From Actinomycetes bacterium (lineage in GTDB: Bacteria > Actinomycetota > Actinomycetes > JAJYSQ01): a stretch of DNA of 6,168 nt. Position 1 is the stretch's first letter. The number at the start of each line of letters is the position of its first letter. Positions 1-6,104 of this stretch are shown here, in pieces. The notes beneath the pieces are model-generated. The model made no database searches, had not been told where the DNA came from, and was given only the letters and a program-made list of their open reading frames with translations. The position numbers and the translations under genes are program-made. Location: positions 1 through 6,168 of the forward strand of contig JAJYSQ010000116.1 in NCBI GenBank assembly GCA_021793495.1, written 5' to 3'.

Positions 1-1190
1 CGGGCATCGACTTCGACCGCATCAAGTACTTCGTGCGCTCCACCGAGGAGCAGGCCACGTCCTGGGAGGAGCTGCCGGCGGACATCAAGCGGACCTACGA
101 CCGCCTGGGGATCCCGGAGGCCGAGCGCCAGCGACTGGTCAGCGGGGTCGCCGCGCAGTACGAGTCCGAGGTCGTCTACCACAAGATCCGTGCCGACCTC
201 GAGGAGAAGGGCGTCATCTTCCTGGACACCGACTCCGGCCTGCGCGAGCACGAAGAGCTGTTCCGCGAGTACTTCGGCACGGTGATCCCGACCGGGGACA
301 ACAAGTTCGCGTCGCTGAACACCGCGGTGTGGTCCGGCGGATCGTTCATCTACGTCCCACCCGGGGTGCACGTGGACATCCCGCTGCAGGCGTACTTCCG
401 GATCAACACCGAGAACATGGGCCAGTTCGAGCGAACCCTGATCATCGTCGACGAGGGTGCCTACGTGCACTACGTCGAGGGGTGCACCGCGCCGATCTAC
501 ACCTCGGACTCCTTGCACTCCGCGGTCGTGGAGATCATCGTCAAGCCCCACGCCCGGTGCCGGTACACGACCATCCAGAACTGGTCGAACAACGTCTACA
601 ACCTGGTCACCAAGAGGGCCGTCGCCTACGAGGGCGCGACGATGGAGTGGATCGACGGCAACCTCGGGTCGAAGGTGACCATGAAGTACCCGGCGGTGTG
701 GCTGATGGGTGAGCACGCGAAGGGCGAGACGCTGTCGGTGGCCATGGCCGGTCCGGGCCAGCACCAGGACGCCGGGTCGAAGATGGTGCACTGCGCCCCG
801 AACACCTCCTCGACGATCATCAGCAAGTCGGTGGCCCGCGGTGGGGGACGCACCTCCTACCGGGGGCTGGTGCAGATCCTTCCCGGCGCGCACCACTCGC
901 GGTCCACGGTCAAGTGTGACGCGCTGCTGATCGACGCGATCAGCCGGTCGGACACCTACCCGTACGTCGATGTCCGCGAGGACGACGTGTCGATGGGGCA
1001 CGAGGCGACCGTGTCGAAGGTCAGCGAGGAGCAGCTGTTCTACCTGATGAGCCGGGGGCTGACCGAGGACGAGGCGATGGCGATGATCGTCCGGGGGTTC
1101 ATCGAGCCGATCGCCCGGGAGCTGCCGATGGAGTACGCGCTGGAGCTCAACCGGCTCATCGAGCTGCAGATGGAAGGGTCCGTCGGCTGA
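1..1190 (+). CDS. sufB: SufB, Fe-S cluster assembly scaffold subunit (5' partial)
   Basis: SufB is the scaffold subunit of the cytosolic SufBC2D complex, on which new Fe-S clusters are built. The frame is open from base 3, where it reads [17 protein letters not shown], a conserved internal SufB segment. The true start is therefore left of the window, and the GTG at 33 is an internal valine. About 395 residues are visible; from typical lengths near 470-480, roughly 80 N-terminal residues are missing. The beta-helix core contains [10 protein letters not shown], with the Cys codon at 483-485. KCDALLI has its Cys codon at 915-917, equivalent by motif to E. coli Cys405, which is essential for assembly. 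GHEATVSK has His at 999-1001 and Glu at 1002-1004, equivalent to His433 and Glu434; the preceding E. coli Glu is Gly here, as I recall for actinobacterial SufB. The C-terminal helical part starts at [11 protein letters not shown]. No intein interrupts the visible portion. The stop overlaps the sufD start by one base (TGATG), so translation is probably coupled. Confidence 0.97.
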   Translation, partial: GIDFDRIKYFVRSTEEQATSWEELPADIKRTYDRLGIPEAERQRLVSGVAAQYESEVVYHKIRADLEEKGVIFLDTDSGLREHEELFREYFGTVIPTGDNKFASLNTAVWSGGSFIYVPPGVHVDIPLQAYFRINTENMGQFERTLIIVDEGAYVHYVEGCTAPIYTSDSLHSAVVEIIVKPHARCRYTTIQNWSNNVYNLVTKRAVAYEGATMEWIDGNLGSKVTMKYPAVWLMGEHAKGETLSVAMAGPGQHQDAGSKMVHCAPNTSSTIISKSVARGGGRTSYRGLVQILPGAHHSRSTVKCDALLIDAISRSDTYPYVDVREDDVSMGHEATVSKVSEEQLFYLMSRGLTEDEAMAMIVRGFIEPIARELPMEYALELNRLIELQMEGSVG

Positions 1191-2329
1191 TGACCGCGAC
1201 GTACACCGAGCGGGAGGTCACCATCGTCCCGGCGGCCAACCGTGCCGAGCGCACCGCCTCCTTCGACCCGGCGGCCTTCGGCGTGCCGACCGGGCGGGAG
1301 GAGGAGTGGCGGTTCACCCCGCTGGACCGGGTCCGTGGCCTGCACGAGAGCCCGCGAGCCACCGGGGCTCTGGAGGTCGTGGTGGACCCGGACCCGGCGG
1401 TCGTGGTGACCAGCCTGCCCGGCAACGATCCTCGGTTGCGCGACGGGTTCACCCCGTCGGAGCGGGTCAGCGCGACCGCGCTGGCCGGCGTGGCGACGGC
1501 CACCGTGATCAGCGTGCCGGCCGGCGCGACAGCGGCCCGGCCCACCTGGGTCACCGTCACCGGAAGCAGCCTCGAGCCGTCCTTCGCCCACCTGCAGGTA
1601 CGGGCGGAGCCGGGGTCGTCGGCCGTCGTCGTGGTCGACCTGCGCGGCTCGGCGACCCTGGCGGAGAACGTGGTCGTGCACGTCGCCGACGGGGCCCGAC
1701 TGGTCCTGGTCACCCTGGTCGACTGGGCGGGCGGCACCGTGCACCTGGGGTACCACTACGCGCGTCTGGGGCGCGACGCCTACCTGCGGCACGCGGTGGT
1801 CACCCTGGGCGGAGACGTGGTACGCCTCGTCCCGCAGGTGGGCTTCACCGGGGGGCACGCCGAGGTCGAGCTGCTCGGGCTCTACCTCGCCGACGCCGGC
1901 CAGCACCTGGAGCACCGCCTGTTCGTCGACCACGCGGTGGCGCACTGCCGCAGCCGGGTGACGTACAAGGGGGCGCTGCAGGGCGAGGATGCGCACACGG
2001 TCTGGGTGGGCGACGTGCTCATCCGGGCCGCGGCGGTCGGCACCGACACCTACGAGATGAACCGCAACCTCGTGCTCACCGACGGAGCGCGGGCCGACTC
2101 CGTGCCGAACCTCGAGATCGAGACCGGCGAGATCATCGGGGCCGGGCACGCCAGCGCGACCGGACGCTTCGATGACGAGCAGCTGTTCTACCTGATGTCC
2201 CGCGGCATCGACGAGCGTTCGGCCCGGGCCCTGGTGGTCCGAGGGTTCTTCGCCGAGGTGATCACCCAGATCGGAGTCCCCGAGATCACCGACCGGCTGC
2301 TGGCCGCCGTCGAACGCGAGCTGTCGTGA
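1190..2329 (+). CDS. sufD: SufD, Fe-S cluster assembly scaffold subunit
   Basis: SufD is the SufB paralogue that pairs with it in SufBC2D and is thought to help iron entry and cluster formation at the SufB-SufD interface. The 379-residue product is near the usual length. The N-terminal region has GREEEWRFTPLDRVRGL, a typical SufD segment at about residues 33-49. The middle is beta-helix sequence. The C-terminal part reads GAGHASATG and then [11 protein letters not shown]. His320 (codon 2147-2149) aligns by motif with E. coli SufD His360, implicated in iron handling. The position of E. coli Cys358 is not a cysteine here. The ATG at 1190 overlaps the sufB stop by one base and has GGAAGGG at 1172-1178 as a ribosome binding site with 11-base spacing. 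The 3' end overlaps the Rieske gene by four bases (GTGA). Confidence 0.96.
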   Translation: MTATYTEREVTIVPAANRAERTASFDPAAFGVPTGREEEWRFTPLDRVRGLHESPRATGALEVVVDPDPAVVVTSLPGNDPRLRDGFTPSERVSATALAGVATATVISVPAGATAARPTWVTVTGSSLEPSFAHLQVRAEPGSSAVVVVDLRGSATLAENVVVHVADGARLVLVTLVDWAGGTVHLGYHYARLGRDAYLRHAVVTLGGDVVRLVPQVGFTGGHAEVELLGLYLADAGQHLEHRLFVDHAVAHCRSRVTYKGALQGEDAHTVWVGDVLIRAAAVGTDTYEMNRNLVLTDGARADSVPNLEIETGEIIGAGHASATGRFDDEQLFYLMSRGIDERSARALVVRGFFAEVITQIGVPEITDRLLAAVERELS

Positions 2330-2640
2330 GCACGGTGCGAGCGGCCGGACGGGTCGAGGAGATCCCGGAGAGAGGCGCTCTGCGGGTGCTCGTCGCGGGC
2401 GTACCGATCTGCCTGGTGCGCAGCGACGGGCAGGTCTACGCGATCCACGACGTCTGCTCGCACGCGAACGTCTCGCTGGCCGAGGGCGAGGTCGGTGACC
2501 GGACCATCGAGTGCTGGCTGCACGGCTCGCGCTTCGACCTGGTCACCGGCGCCGCCCTGTCCCTGCCGGCGACCAGGCCGGTCCCGGTCTACCCCGTCAC
2601 GATCGAGGGCGACGACGTCCTGGTCCACCTCCCCGAGTAG
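2326..2640 (+). CDS. Rieske [2Fe-2S] ferredoxin-like protein in the suf operon
   Basis: This is a small soluble Rieske-fold protein of 104 residues, the size of the ferredoxin components of bacterial aromatic dioxygenases. The ligand motifs are complete: Cys44-x-His46 (CSHAN) and Cys63-x2-His66 (CWLHG), with the expected spacing for a [2Fe-2S] cluster held by two Cys and two His. No signal peptide or membrane segment is visible. FDLVTGAALSLPATRPVPVYPV after the second motif is the usual Rieske C-terminal strand region. The GTG start at 2326 is set by the four-base overlap with sufD; only a weak GCGAG lies upstream (2316-2320), so translation probably depends on coupling. No oxygenase or reductase gene is nearby. 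As I recall, a Rieske gene between sufD and sufC is frequent in Streptomyces and relatives and is often annotated as a phenylpropionate dioxygenase ferredoxin. Here a role in Fe-S assembly, as electron donor or sensor, is more plausible but unproven. Confidence 0.9.
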   Translation: MSTVRAAGRVEEIPERGALRVLVAGVPICLVRSDGQVYAIHDVCSHANVSLAEGEVGDRTIECWLHGSRFDLVTGAALSLPATRPVPVYPVTIEGDDVLVHLPE

Positions 2641-2689
2641 CACCGACCCACCCGACCCGCACCGACCGACCCGAGGAGACGCCCCCGCC
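2641..2689 (+). promoter_or_regulatory. C-rich, T-free spacer with the sufC ribosome binding site
   Basis: This is the only sizeable gap inside the operon. No T occurs from 2641 to the A of the sufC start. The first 32 bases are mostly C (20 of 32) in repeated ACC(C)G units such as CACCGACC and CCGACC. GAGGAG at 2673-2678 is the sufC Shine-Dalgarno, 11 bases before ATG. I see no internal promoter and no hairpin. A C-rich, G-poor, unstructured leader could act in Rho loading or as a ribosome standby site, but that is inference. Confidence 0.6.
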
Positions 2690-3451
2690 ATGGCCACGCT
2701 GGACATCCGAGACCTGCACGTCACCGTCGAGGCCGAGAACGGTCCCCGGGAGATCCTGCGCGGGGTGGACCTGACGATCCGCGCGGGTGAGACCCACGCC
2801 TTCATGGGCCCGAACGGCTCGGGCAAGTCGACGTTGTCCTACGCGGTAGCCGGGCACCCGCGGTACACGGTGACCTCCGGGACCGTCACCCTGGACGGCG
2901 AGGACGTGCTCGCGATGAAGGTCGACGAGCGTGCCCGGGCCGGGATCTTCCTCGCGATGCAGTACCCGGTGGAGGTCCCGGGGGTGTCCACGGCGAACTT
3001 CCTGCGCACCGCGGTCACCGCCCGCCGCGGCGAGGCGCCGAAGCTGCGGGCCTGGGTCAAGGAGCAGAAGGAGGCGATGGCCCGTCTGGAGATGGATCCG
3101 ACCTTCGCCGAGCGCAGCCTGAACGAGGGGTTCTCCGGCGGGGAGAAGAAGCGCCACGAGATCCTCCAGCTCGAGCTGCTCCGCCCGGCGATCGCGATCC
3201 TGGACGAGACCGACTCCGGCCTGGACATCGACGCGCTACGGGTGGTCTCCGAGGGGATCAACCGGGTCCGGGCCACCGGTCAGACCGGGGTGCTGCTCAT
3301 CACCCACTACCAACGGATCCTGCGGTACGTCCGTCCCGACTTCGTGCACGTCTTCGTCGACGGCAGGGTGGTCGACGAGGGCGGTCCGGAGCTGGCCGAG
3401 GTCCTGGAGGCCGACGGGTACGAGCGGTACGTGAAAGGGTCGGCGGCGTGA
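2690..3451 (+). CDS. sufC: SufC, Fe-S assembly ABC-type ATPase
   Basis: SufC is the soluble ABC ATPase of SufBC2D. Its ATP-driven dimerisation is thought to open the SufB-SufD interface for cluster building. The 253-residue product has all the motifs in order: Walker A GPNGSGKST at 40-48, Q-loop Gln91 (AMQYP), signature SGGEKKR at 149-155 within the SufC-specific NEGFSGGEKKRHEI, Walker B ending Asp172-Glu173, D-loop SGLD at 176-179, and switch His206 (THYQRIL). There are no membrane segments, which fits SufC rather than a transporter. I chose the ATG at 2690 because it has GAGGAG upstream and gives the normal N-terminus MATLDIRDLHV. The frame is open further left from 2495, but that stretch overlaps the Rieske gene out of frame. 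The stop overlaps the sufS GTG by four bases. Confidence 0.97.
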   Translation: MATLDIRDLHVTVEAENGPREILRGVDLTIRAGETHAFMGPNGSGKSTLSYAVAGHPRYTVTSGTVTLDGEDVLAMKVDERARAGIFLAMQYPVEVPGVSTANFLRTAVTARRGEAPKLRAWVKEQKEAMARLEMDPTFAERSLNEGFSGGEKKRHEILQLELLRPAIAILDETDSGLDIDALRVVSEGINRVRATGQTGVLLITHYQRILRYVRPDFVHVFVDGRVVDEGGPELAEVLEADGYERYVKGSAA

Positions 3452-4728
3452 CGCAGGCGTCGGCCTCCCCGGGCACGGGCGGCGCCCCCGGCTACGACGT
3501 CGAGGCGGTCCGCAAGGACTTCCCGGCGTTGGACCGGCTGGTCCACGGGGACCGGCCGCTGGTCTACCTGGACTCCGCGGCCACGTCGCAGAAGCCACGT
3601 GCGGTCCTCGAGGCGGTCGAGGACTTCTACCTGCGGCACAACGCGAACGTCCACCGCGGCGTGCACACCCTGGCGGAGGAGGCCACCGGGCTGTACGAGC
3701 AGGCCCGGGACTCGGTCGCCCGGTTCATCAACGCCCCGGACCGGGACACCGTGGTGTTCACCAAGAACTCCACCGAGGCGATCAACCTGGTCGCCTTCAC
3801 GATGATGCTCGCCGATCCGCCGTACCGGGTGGGCCCGGGCGACGAGATCCTGGTCACCGAGATGGAGCACCACTCCAACCTCGTGCCCTGGCAGCTGCTC
3901 GCCCAGCGGACCGGTGCCCGGCTGCGCTGGCTGGGCATCACCGACTCCGGGCGGCTGGACCTGTCCCGTCTCGACGAGCTGCTCACCCCGGCCACCACGA
4001 TCGTCGCGGTCGTGCACGTCTCGAACATCCTCGGCACGATCAACCCGGTGACCGAGATCGCCCGGCGGGCCCACGAGGTCGGGGCGCTGGTGCTCGTCGA
4101 CGCCTCCCAGTCCGCCCCGCACCTGCCGTTGGACGTGAGCACCCTGGGCGCCGACCTGGTGGCGTTCACCGGGCACAAGATGTGCGCACCCACCGGCATC
4201 GGCGTGCTCTGGGGCCGGCGTGAGGTGCTCGAGGCGCTGCCGCCGTTCCTCGGTGGGGGCGAGATGATCGACACGGTCACCATGGAGTCGGCGACCTACG
4301 CCGCGCTGCCCCACAAGTACGAGGCCGGCACCCCACCGATCGCCGAGGCCATCGGGCTGGGAGCGGCCGTGACGTACCTGACCGGCGTGGGCATGCCGGC
4401 GATCGCGGCGCACGAGCATCAGGTGACGGCGTATGCGCTGGGGGCGCTGGCCGAGCTGCCGGGCCTGCGGATCATCGGGCCGAGCACGCCGGTGGACCGG
4501 GGCTCGGCGGTGTCGTTCGTGATGGACGGCATCCACCCGCACGACGTCGGCCAGCTGCTGGACTTCGCTGGCGTGGCGGTCCGTGTCGGTCACCACTGTG
4601 CCCGACCGGTCTGCTCCCGCTTCGGACTGCCGTCCACCACGCGGGCGTCGTTCGGGCTCTACACCACGACCGGTGAGGTGGATGCGCTGGTGGCCGGGCT
4701 GCGGCGGGTCCGGGAGGTGTTCGGCTGA
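3448..4728 (+). CDS. sufS: SufS, PLP-dependent cysteine desulfurase
   Basis: SufS converts L-cysteine to L-alanine and leaves a persulfide on its active-site cysteine, supplying sulfur to the Suf machine. The 426-residue product is an aminotransferase class V fold enzyme. Visible landmarks are the N-terminal LDSAATSQKP, EMEHHSN at about 138-144 (with the PLP-stacking His among residues 141-142), DASQSAPH, and TGHKM with the PLP Schiff-base Lys244. The catalytic Cys384 lies in RVGHHCARPVC, the short type II motif of SufS-class enzymes rather than the longer NifS/IscS loop. Arg399 fits the substrate carboxylate contact, 15 residues after the Cys as in E. coli. The GTG start shares GTGA with the sufC stop, and GAAAGGG at 3433-3439 lies 8 bases upstream. 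About 15 extra N-terminal residues (Ser, Gly, Ala, Pro) precede the conserved domain. The 3' end overlaps sufU by one base. Type II enzymes need a partner sulfurtransferase, which the next gene supplies. Confidence 0.97.
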   Translation: MTQASASPGTGGAPGYDVEAVRKDFPALDRLVHGDRPLVYLDSAATSQKPRAVLEAVEDFYLRHNANVHRGVHTLAEEATGLYEQARDSVARFINAPDRDTVVFTKNSTEAINLVAFTMMLADPPYRVGPGDEILVTEMEHHSNLVPWQLLAQRTGARLRWLGITDSGRLDLSRLDELLTPATTIVAVVHVSNILGTINPVTEIARRAHEVGALVLVDASQSAPHLPLDVSTLGADLVAFTGHKMCAPTGIGVLWGRREVLEALPPFLGGGEMIDTVTMESATYAALPHKYEAGTPPIAEAIGLGAAVTYLTGVGMPAIAAHEHQVTAYALGALAELPGLRIIGPSTPVDRGSAVSFVMDGIHPHDVGQLLDFAGVAVRVGHHCARPVCSRFGLPSTTRASFGLYTTTGEVDALVAGLRRVREVFG

Positions 4729-5204
4729 TGTCCGCCGACGCGCTCTACCAGGAGATCATCCTCGATCACTACCGGCGCCCGCACCACAAGGGGTTGCGGG
4801 CGCCGTACGACATCGAGGTGCACCACACCAACCCCACCTGCGGGGACGAGATCACACTGCGGGTCCGGCTGCGTGGGTCGGGCGACGAGACGGTCGTGGA
4901 GGACGTGTCCTACGACGGCGACGGCTGCTCGATCAGCCAAGCGTCCACCTCCATCATGGCCGACCTGCTGGTCGGGGCGACGGTCGCCGAGGGGCTGGAG
5001 GTCGAGGCCGAGTTCCACCGGCTGATGCTGGGGCTCGGCCAGGTGGCCCCGGACGTCGACCGGCTGGCCGACGCCGTCGCGCTGGCCGGCGTGGCGCGGT
5101 ACCCGGCCCGGGTCAAGTGCGCGCTGCTCGGCTGGTTGGCGTGGAAAGACGCGGTGGTCCAGGTCCTGGGCACCCGCCCCGCTACCGGCGAACCCACCCC
5201 GTAG
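4728..5204 (+). CDS. sufU: SufU, zinc-dependent sulfurtransferase partner of SufS
   Basis: SufU accepts persulfide from SufS through zinc-ligand exchange and takes the place of SufE in Gram-positive bacteria. The 158-residue product has the four zinc-site residues seen in Bacillus SufU: Cys38 and Asp40 (TCGDE), Cys67 (GDGCSIS) and Cys131 (RVKCALLGW). Lys precedes the last Cys, where IscU scaffolds have His. The extra segment between the second and last Cys (about residues 85-112) also marks SufU rather than IscU. The N-terminal LYQEIILDHYRRPHHKG is a family hallmark. The ATG at 4728 overlaps the sufS stop (TGATG), with GGGAGGT at 4712-4718 nine bases upstream. The last ten or so residues (TRPATGEPTP) look disordered. 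Adjacency to sufS fits the required SufS-SufU pairing. Confidence 0.96.
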   Translation: MSADALYQEIILDHYRRPHHKGLRAPYDIEVHHTNPTCGDEITLRVRLRGSGDETVVEDVSYDGDGCSISQASTSIMADLLVGATVAEGLEVEAEFHRLMLGLGQVAPDVDRLADAVALAGVARYPARVKCALLGWLAWKDAVVQVLGTRPATGEPTP

Positions 5205-5208
5205 GAGG
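5203..5208 (+). promoter_or_regulatory. Perfect Shine-Dalgarno of sufT overlapping the sufU stop
   Basis: AGGAGG begins inside the TAG stop codon of sufU (5202-5204) and ends five bases before the ATG at 5214. It is the strongest ribosome binding site in the operon and fixes the sufT start. Ribosomes finishing sufU would sit over it, so coupling or competition is possible. Confidence 0.85.
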
Positions 5209-5213
5209 CCCCG

Positions 5214-5567
5214 ATGACCGACAACACCCGCACCCCGGAGATCGCTGGCGAGACCCCCCCGGTGGGGGAGGAGGACGTCCTCGAGGCGATGCGCGACGTC
5301 GTCGACCCCGAGATCGGCATCAACGTGGTAGATCTGGGACTGGTGTACGGGGTGCACGTCGATGACCGGAACGTGGCCACCATCGACATGACGCTCACCT
5401 CGGCCGCGTGCCCGCTGACCGACCTGATCGAGTCCCAGACCCACGACGCCCTGTCCGGCATGGTCACCGACTTCGCGATCAACTGGGTGTGGATGCCGCC
5501 GTGGGGCCCCGAGCAGATCACCGACGCCGGACGCGAGCAGATGCACGCCCTGGGGTTCAACATCTGA
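5214..5567 (+). CDS. sufT: SufT-like DUF59/MIP18-family Fe-S maturation protein
   Basis: This is a 117-residue single-domain protein of the DUF59/MIP18 (PaaD-like) family. In Gram-positive and actinobacterial suf operons such proteins are called SufT and help mature or deliver Fe-S clusters, though the exact reaction is unsettled. After a flexible N-terminus of about 18 residues come VVDPEIGINVVDLGLVYGV (about 29-47) and MTLTSAACPLTD, with the conserved Cys66. The C-terminal PPWGPEQITDAGREQMHALGF (about 95-115) is typical of the suf-linked subgroup. It lacks the ATPase domain of Mrp/ApbC proteins and is not part of a phenylacetate cluster, so SufT is the best label. It is the last gene of the operon and converges on a minus-strand gene with 16 bases between stops. 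A C7/G5 tract at 5254-5268 lies early in the gene, and the frame reads through it normally from the ATG. Confidence 0.93.
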   Translation: MTDNTRTPEIAGETPPVGEEDVLEAMRDVVDPEIGINVVDLGLVYGVHVDDRNVATIDMTLTSAACPLTDLIESQTHDALSGMVTDFAINWVWMPPWGPEQITDAGREQMHALGFNI

Positions 5568-5583
5568 CCGGCCGGCGGGGCGT

Positions 5584-5991
5584 TCACTGGTCCAACCCGG
5601 CCAGCGGGAAGCGGAAGGTCTCCGGGTCCAGCAGCGGGGCCACCGTGCGCAGATCGTTGAGGAACGCCACCGCGTGCCCAGCGCACAGCCGCCAGGTGCC
5701 GGTCGTGTCGTACCGGTGCAGGTGCAGGCTGGTGTGCCGGGTGACCGGTTGCTCGCACACCGCGCACCGGTCGGTCCGGTCCACCATGCCCATGGCCTCG
5801 GTCAACGTCGCCCAGCACGCCGGGCAGACCAGGCCGGAGTTGTCGCGCAGGTCGGGGTCCCCGGGGTGGTAGACGAACCGGACCCCGAGCAGGGCCGGTG
5901 GGACCACGTCGGTCCCCGCGCCGGCCCCGCCGGGGGTGATCCCGGCCAGCCGCGCCCCGCAACGGTCGCAGGCGAGATCGTGCACCGTCAT
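5584..5991 (-). CDS. Hypothetical protein with two putative zinc sites
   Basis: I do not recognise this family. From the ATG at 5991 the product has about 135 residues, is soluble and has no signal peptide. It has eight well-placed possible metal ligands. Cys8-x2-Cys11 (CDRC) and Cys56-x2-Cys59 (CPAC) could form one zinc ribbon. Cys76-x2-Cys79 (CAVC) and Cys103-x2-His106 (CAGH) could form a second. Between the first two pairs lies VRFVYHPGDPDLRDNSG. The frame extends upstream to an ATG at 6060, but codons before about 6018 are rich in A/T at the third position, unlike the rest, and that ATG overlaps a TTGACA box. I therefore prefer 5991, with GTG at 6000 as an alternative. GGGTGG a few bases upstream of 5991 is a weak ribosome binding site. 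The strand opposes the suf operon, so the gene is probably regulated separately. RNA or DNA binding, or a structural zinc role, is possible but not shown. Confidence 0.72.
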   Translation of the reverse strand: MTVHDLACDRCGARLAGITPGGAGAGTDVVPPALLGVRFVYHPGDPDLRDNSGLVCPACWATLTEAMGMVDRTDRCAVCEQPVTRHTSLHLHRYDTTGTWRLCAGHAVAFLNDLRTVAPLLDPETFRFPLAGLDQ

Positions 5992-6053
5992 CCGGGCCAC
6001 CCGGTCGGTGTCCGCGTGATTACCAAGAGATGTCCTCGATCCGTCATGAGCCC

Positions 6054-6059
6054 TTGACA
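6054..6059 (+). promoter_or_regulatory. TTGACA, possible -35 element
   Basis: This is a perfect consensus -35 hexamer in a stretch richer in A/T than the flanking genes, pointing at the rightward gene at 6157. No good -10 follows at 16-19 bases: the candidates are GCAACC, CAACCC, AACCCT and ACCCTA. The promoter is either activator-dependent or not real. Confidence 0.35.
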
Positions 6060-6075
6060 TACCCCTACGTGTATG
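6058..6075 (+). promoter_or_regulatory. 18-bp dyad overlapping the -35 box, possible operator
   Basis: CATACCCCTACGTGTATG is an imperfect palindrome with 7 of 9 base pairs matching and perfect outer arms CATAC/GTATG. It starts inside TTGACA and fills the region where a -35/-10 spacer would lie, a position used by MerR-family regulators. The inner TACCC...GTGTA also resembles, with one mismatch, the TACCC/GGGTA arms of CsoR-type operators. The family assignment is inference. Confidence 0.35.
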
Positions 6076-6086
6076 GCAACCCTAAC

Positions 6087-6102
6087 TGTGACGCGCTTCA
6101 CA
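6087..6102 (+). promoter_or_regulatory. CRP/GlxR-type binding site
   Basis: TGTGACGCGCTTCACA is a perfect match to TGTGA-N6-TCACA, the consensus for CRP-family regulators including mycobacterial CRP (Rv3676) and corynebacterial GlxR. The palindrome extends one pair each way (CTG...CAG), giving 8 of 9 paired positions over 6086-6103. It is centred about 62 bases before the ATG at 6157 and lies between divergent genes, so it could serve either. Whether it activates or represses cannot be told without a start site. Confidence 0.7.
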
Positions 6103-6104
6103 GC

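Noticed and set aside
33..35. GTG at 33 as the sufB start
   Set aside because: Conserved SufB sequence continues in frame upstream to base 3, so this GTG is an internal valine.
1040..2149. Long minus-strand open frame opposite sufD (369 codons)
   Set aside because: It lies antisense to a well-supported SufD gene, is rich in Arg, Gly, Val, His and Asp as expected from the complement of G/C-third-position codons, and shows no domain.
2495..2689. Extended N-terminus of SufC from an upstream ATG
   Set aside because: The extra 65 residues overlap the Rieske gene out of frame and are Arg/Pro/Ser-rich shadow sequence. The ATG at 2690 has its own GAGGAG and gives the normal SufC N-terminus.
3307..4596. 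Long minus-strand open frame opposite sufS (429 codons)
   Set aside because: It is a shadow of the sufS coding strand. Its composition is biased to Arg, Gly, Val, His and Asp, it has no motif, and it overlaps a textbook SufS.
5570..5602. GGCCGG/CCGGCC inverted repeat as a terminator between convergent genes
   Set aside because: The six-base arms are self-complementary, the loop is 21 bases and no T tract follows on either strand.
4910..5962. Minus-strand open frame of about 350 codons spanning sufU, sufT and the zinc-protein gene
   Set aside because: It crosses three genes with clear family motifs or zinc-ligand patterns in other frames, and its own translation is low-complexity Arg/Gly/Pro then Ser/Thr/Ala sequence.
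6017..6022. TAATCA on the minus strand as a -10 for the zinc-protein gene
   Set aside because: It would give a leader of about 20 bases to ATG 5991, but the best -35 (ATGACG, 19-base spacer) is poor, so I do not list it as a promoter.
5992..6060. 23-residue N-terminal extension of the minus-strand zinc protein from ATG 6060
   Set aside because: Most of its codons have A or T at the third position, unlike the rest of the gene. The sequence overlaps the TTGACA box and has no properly spaced ribosome binding site.
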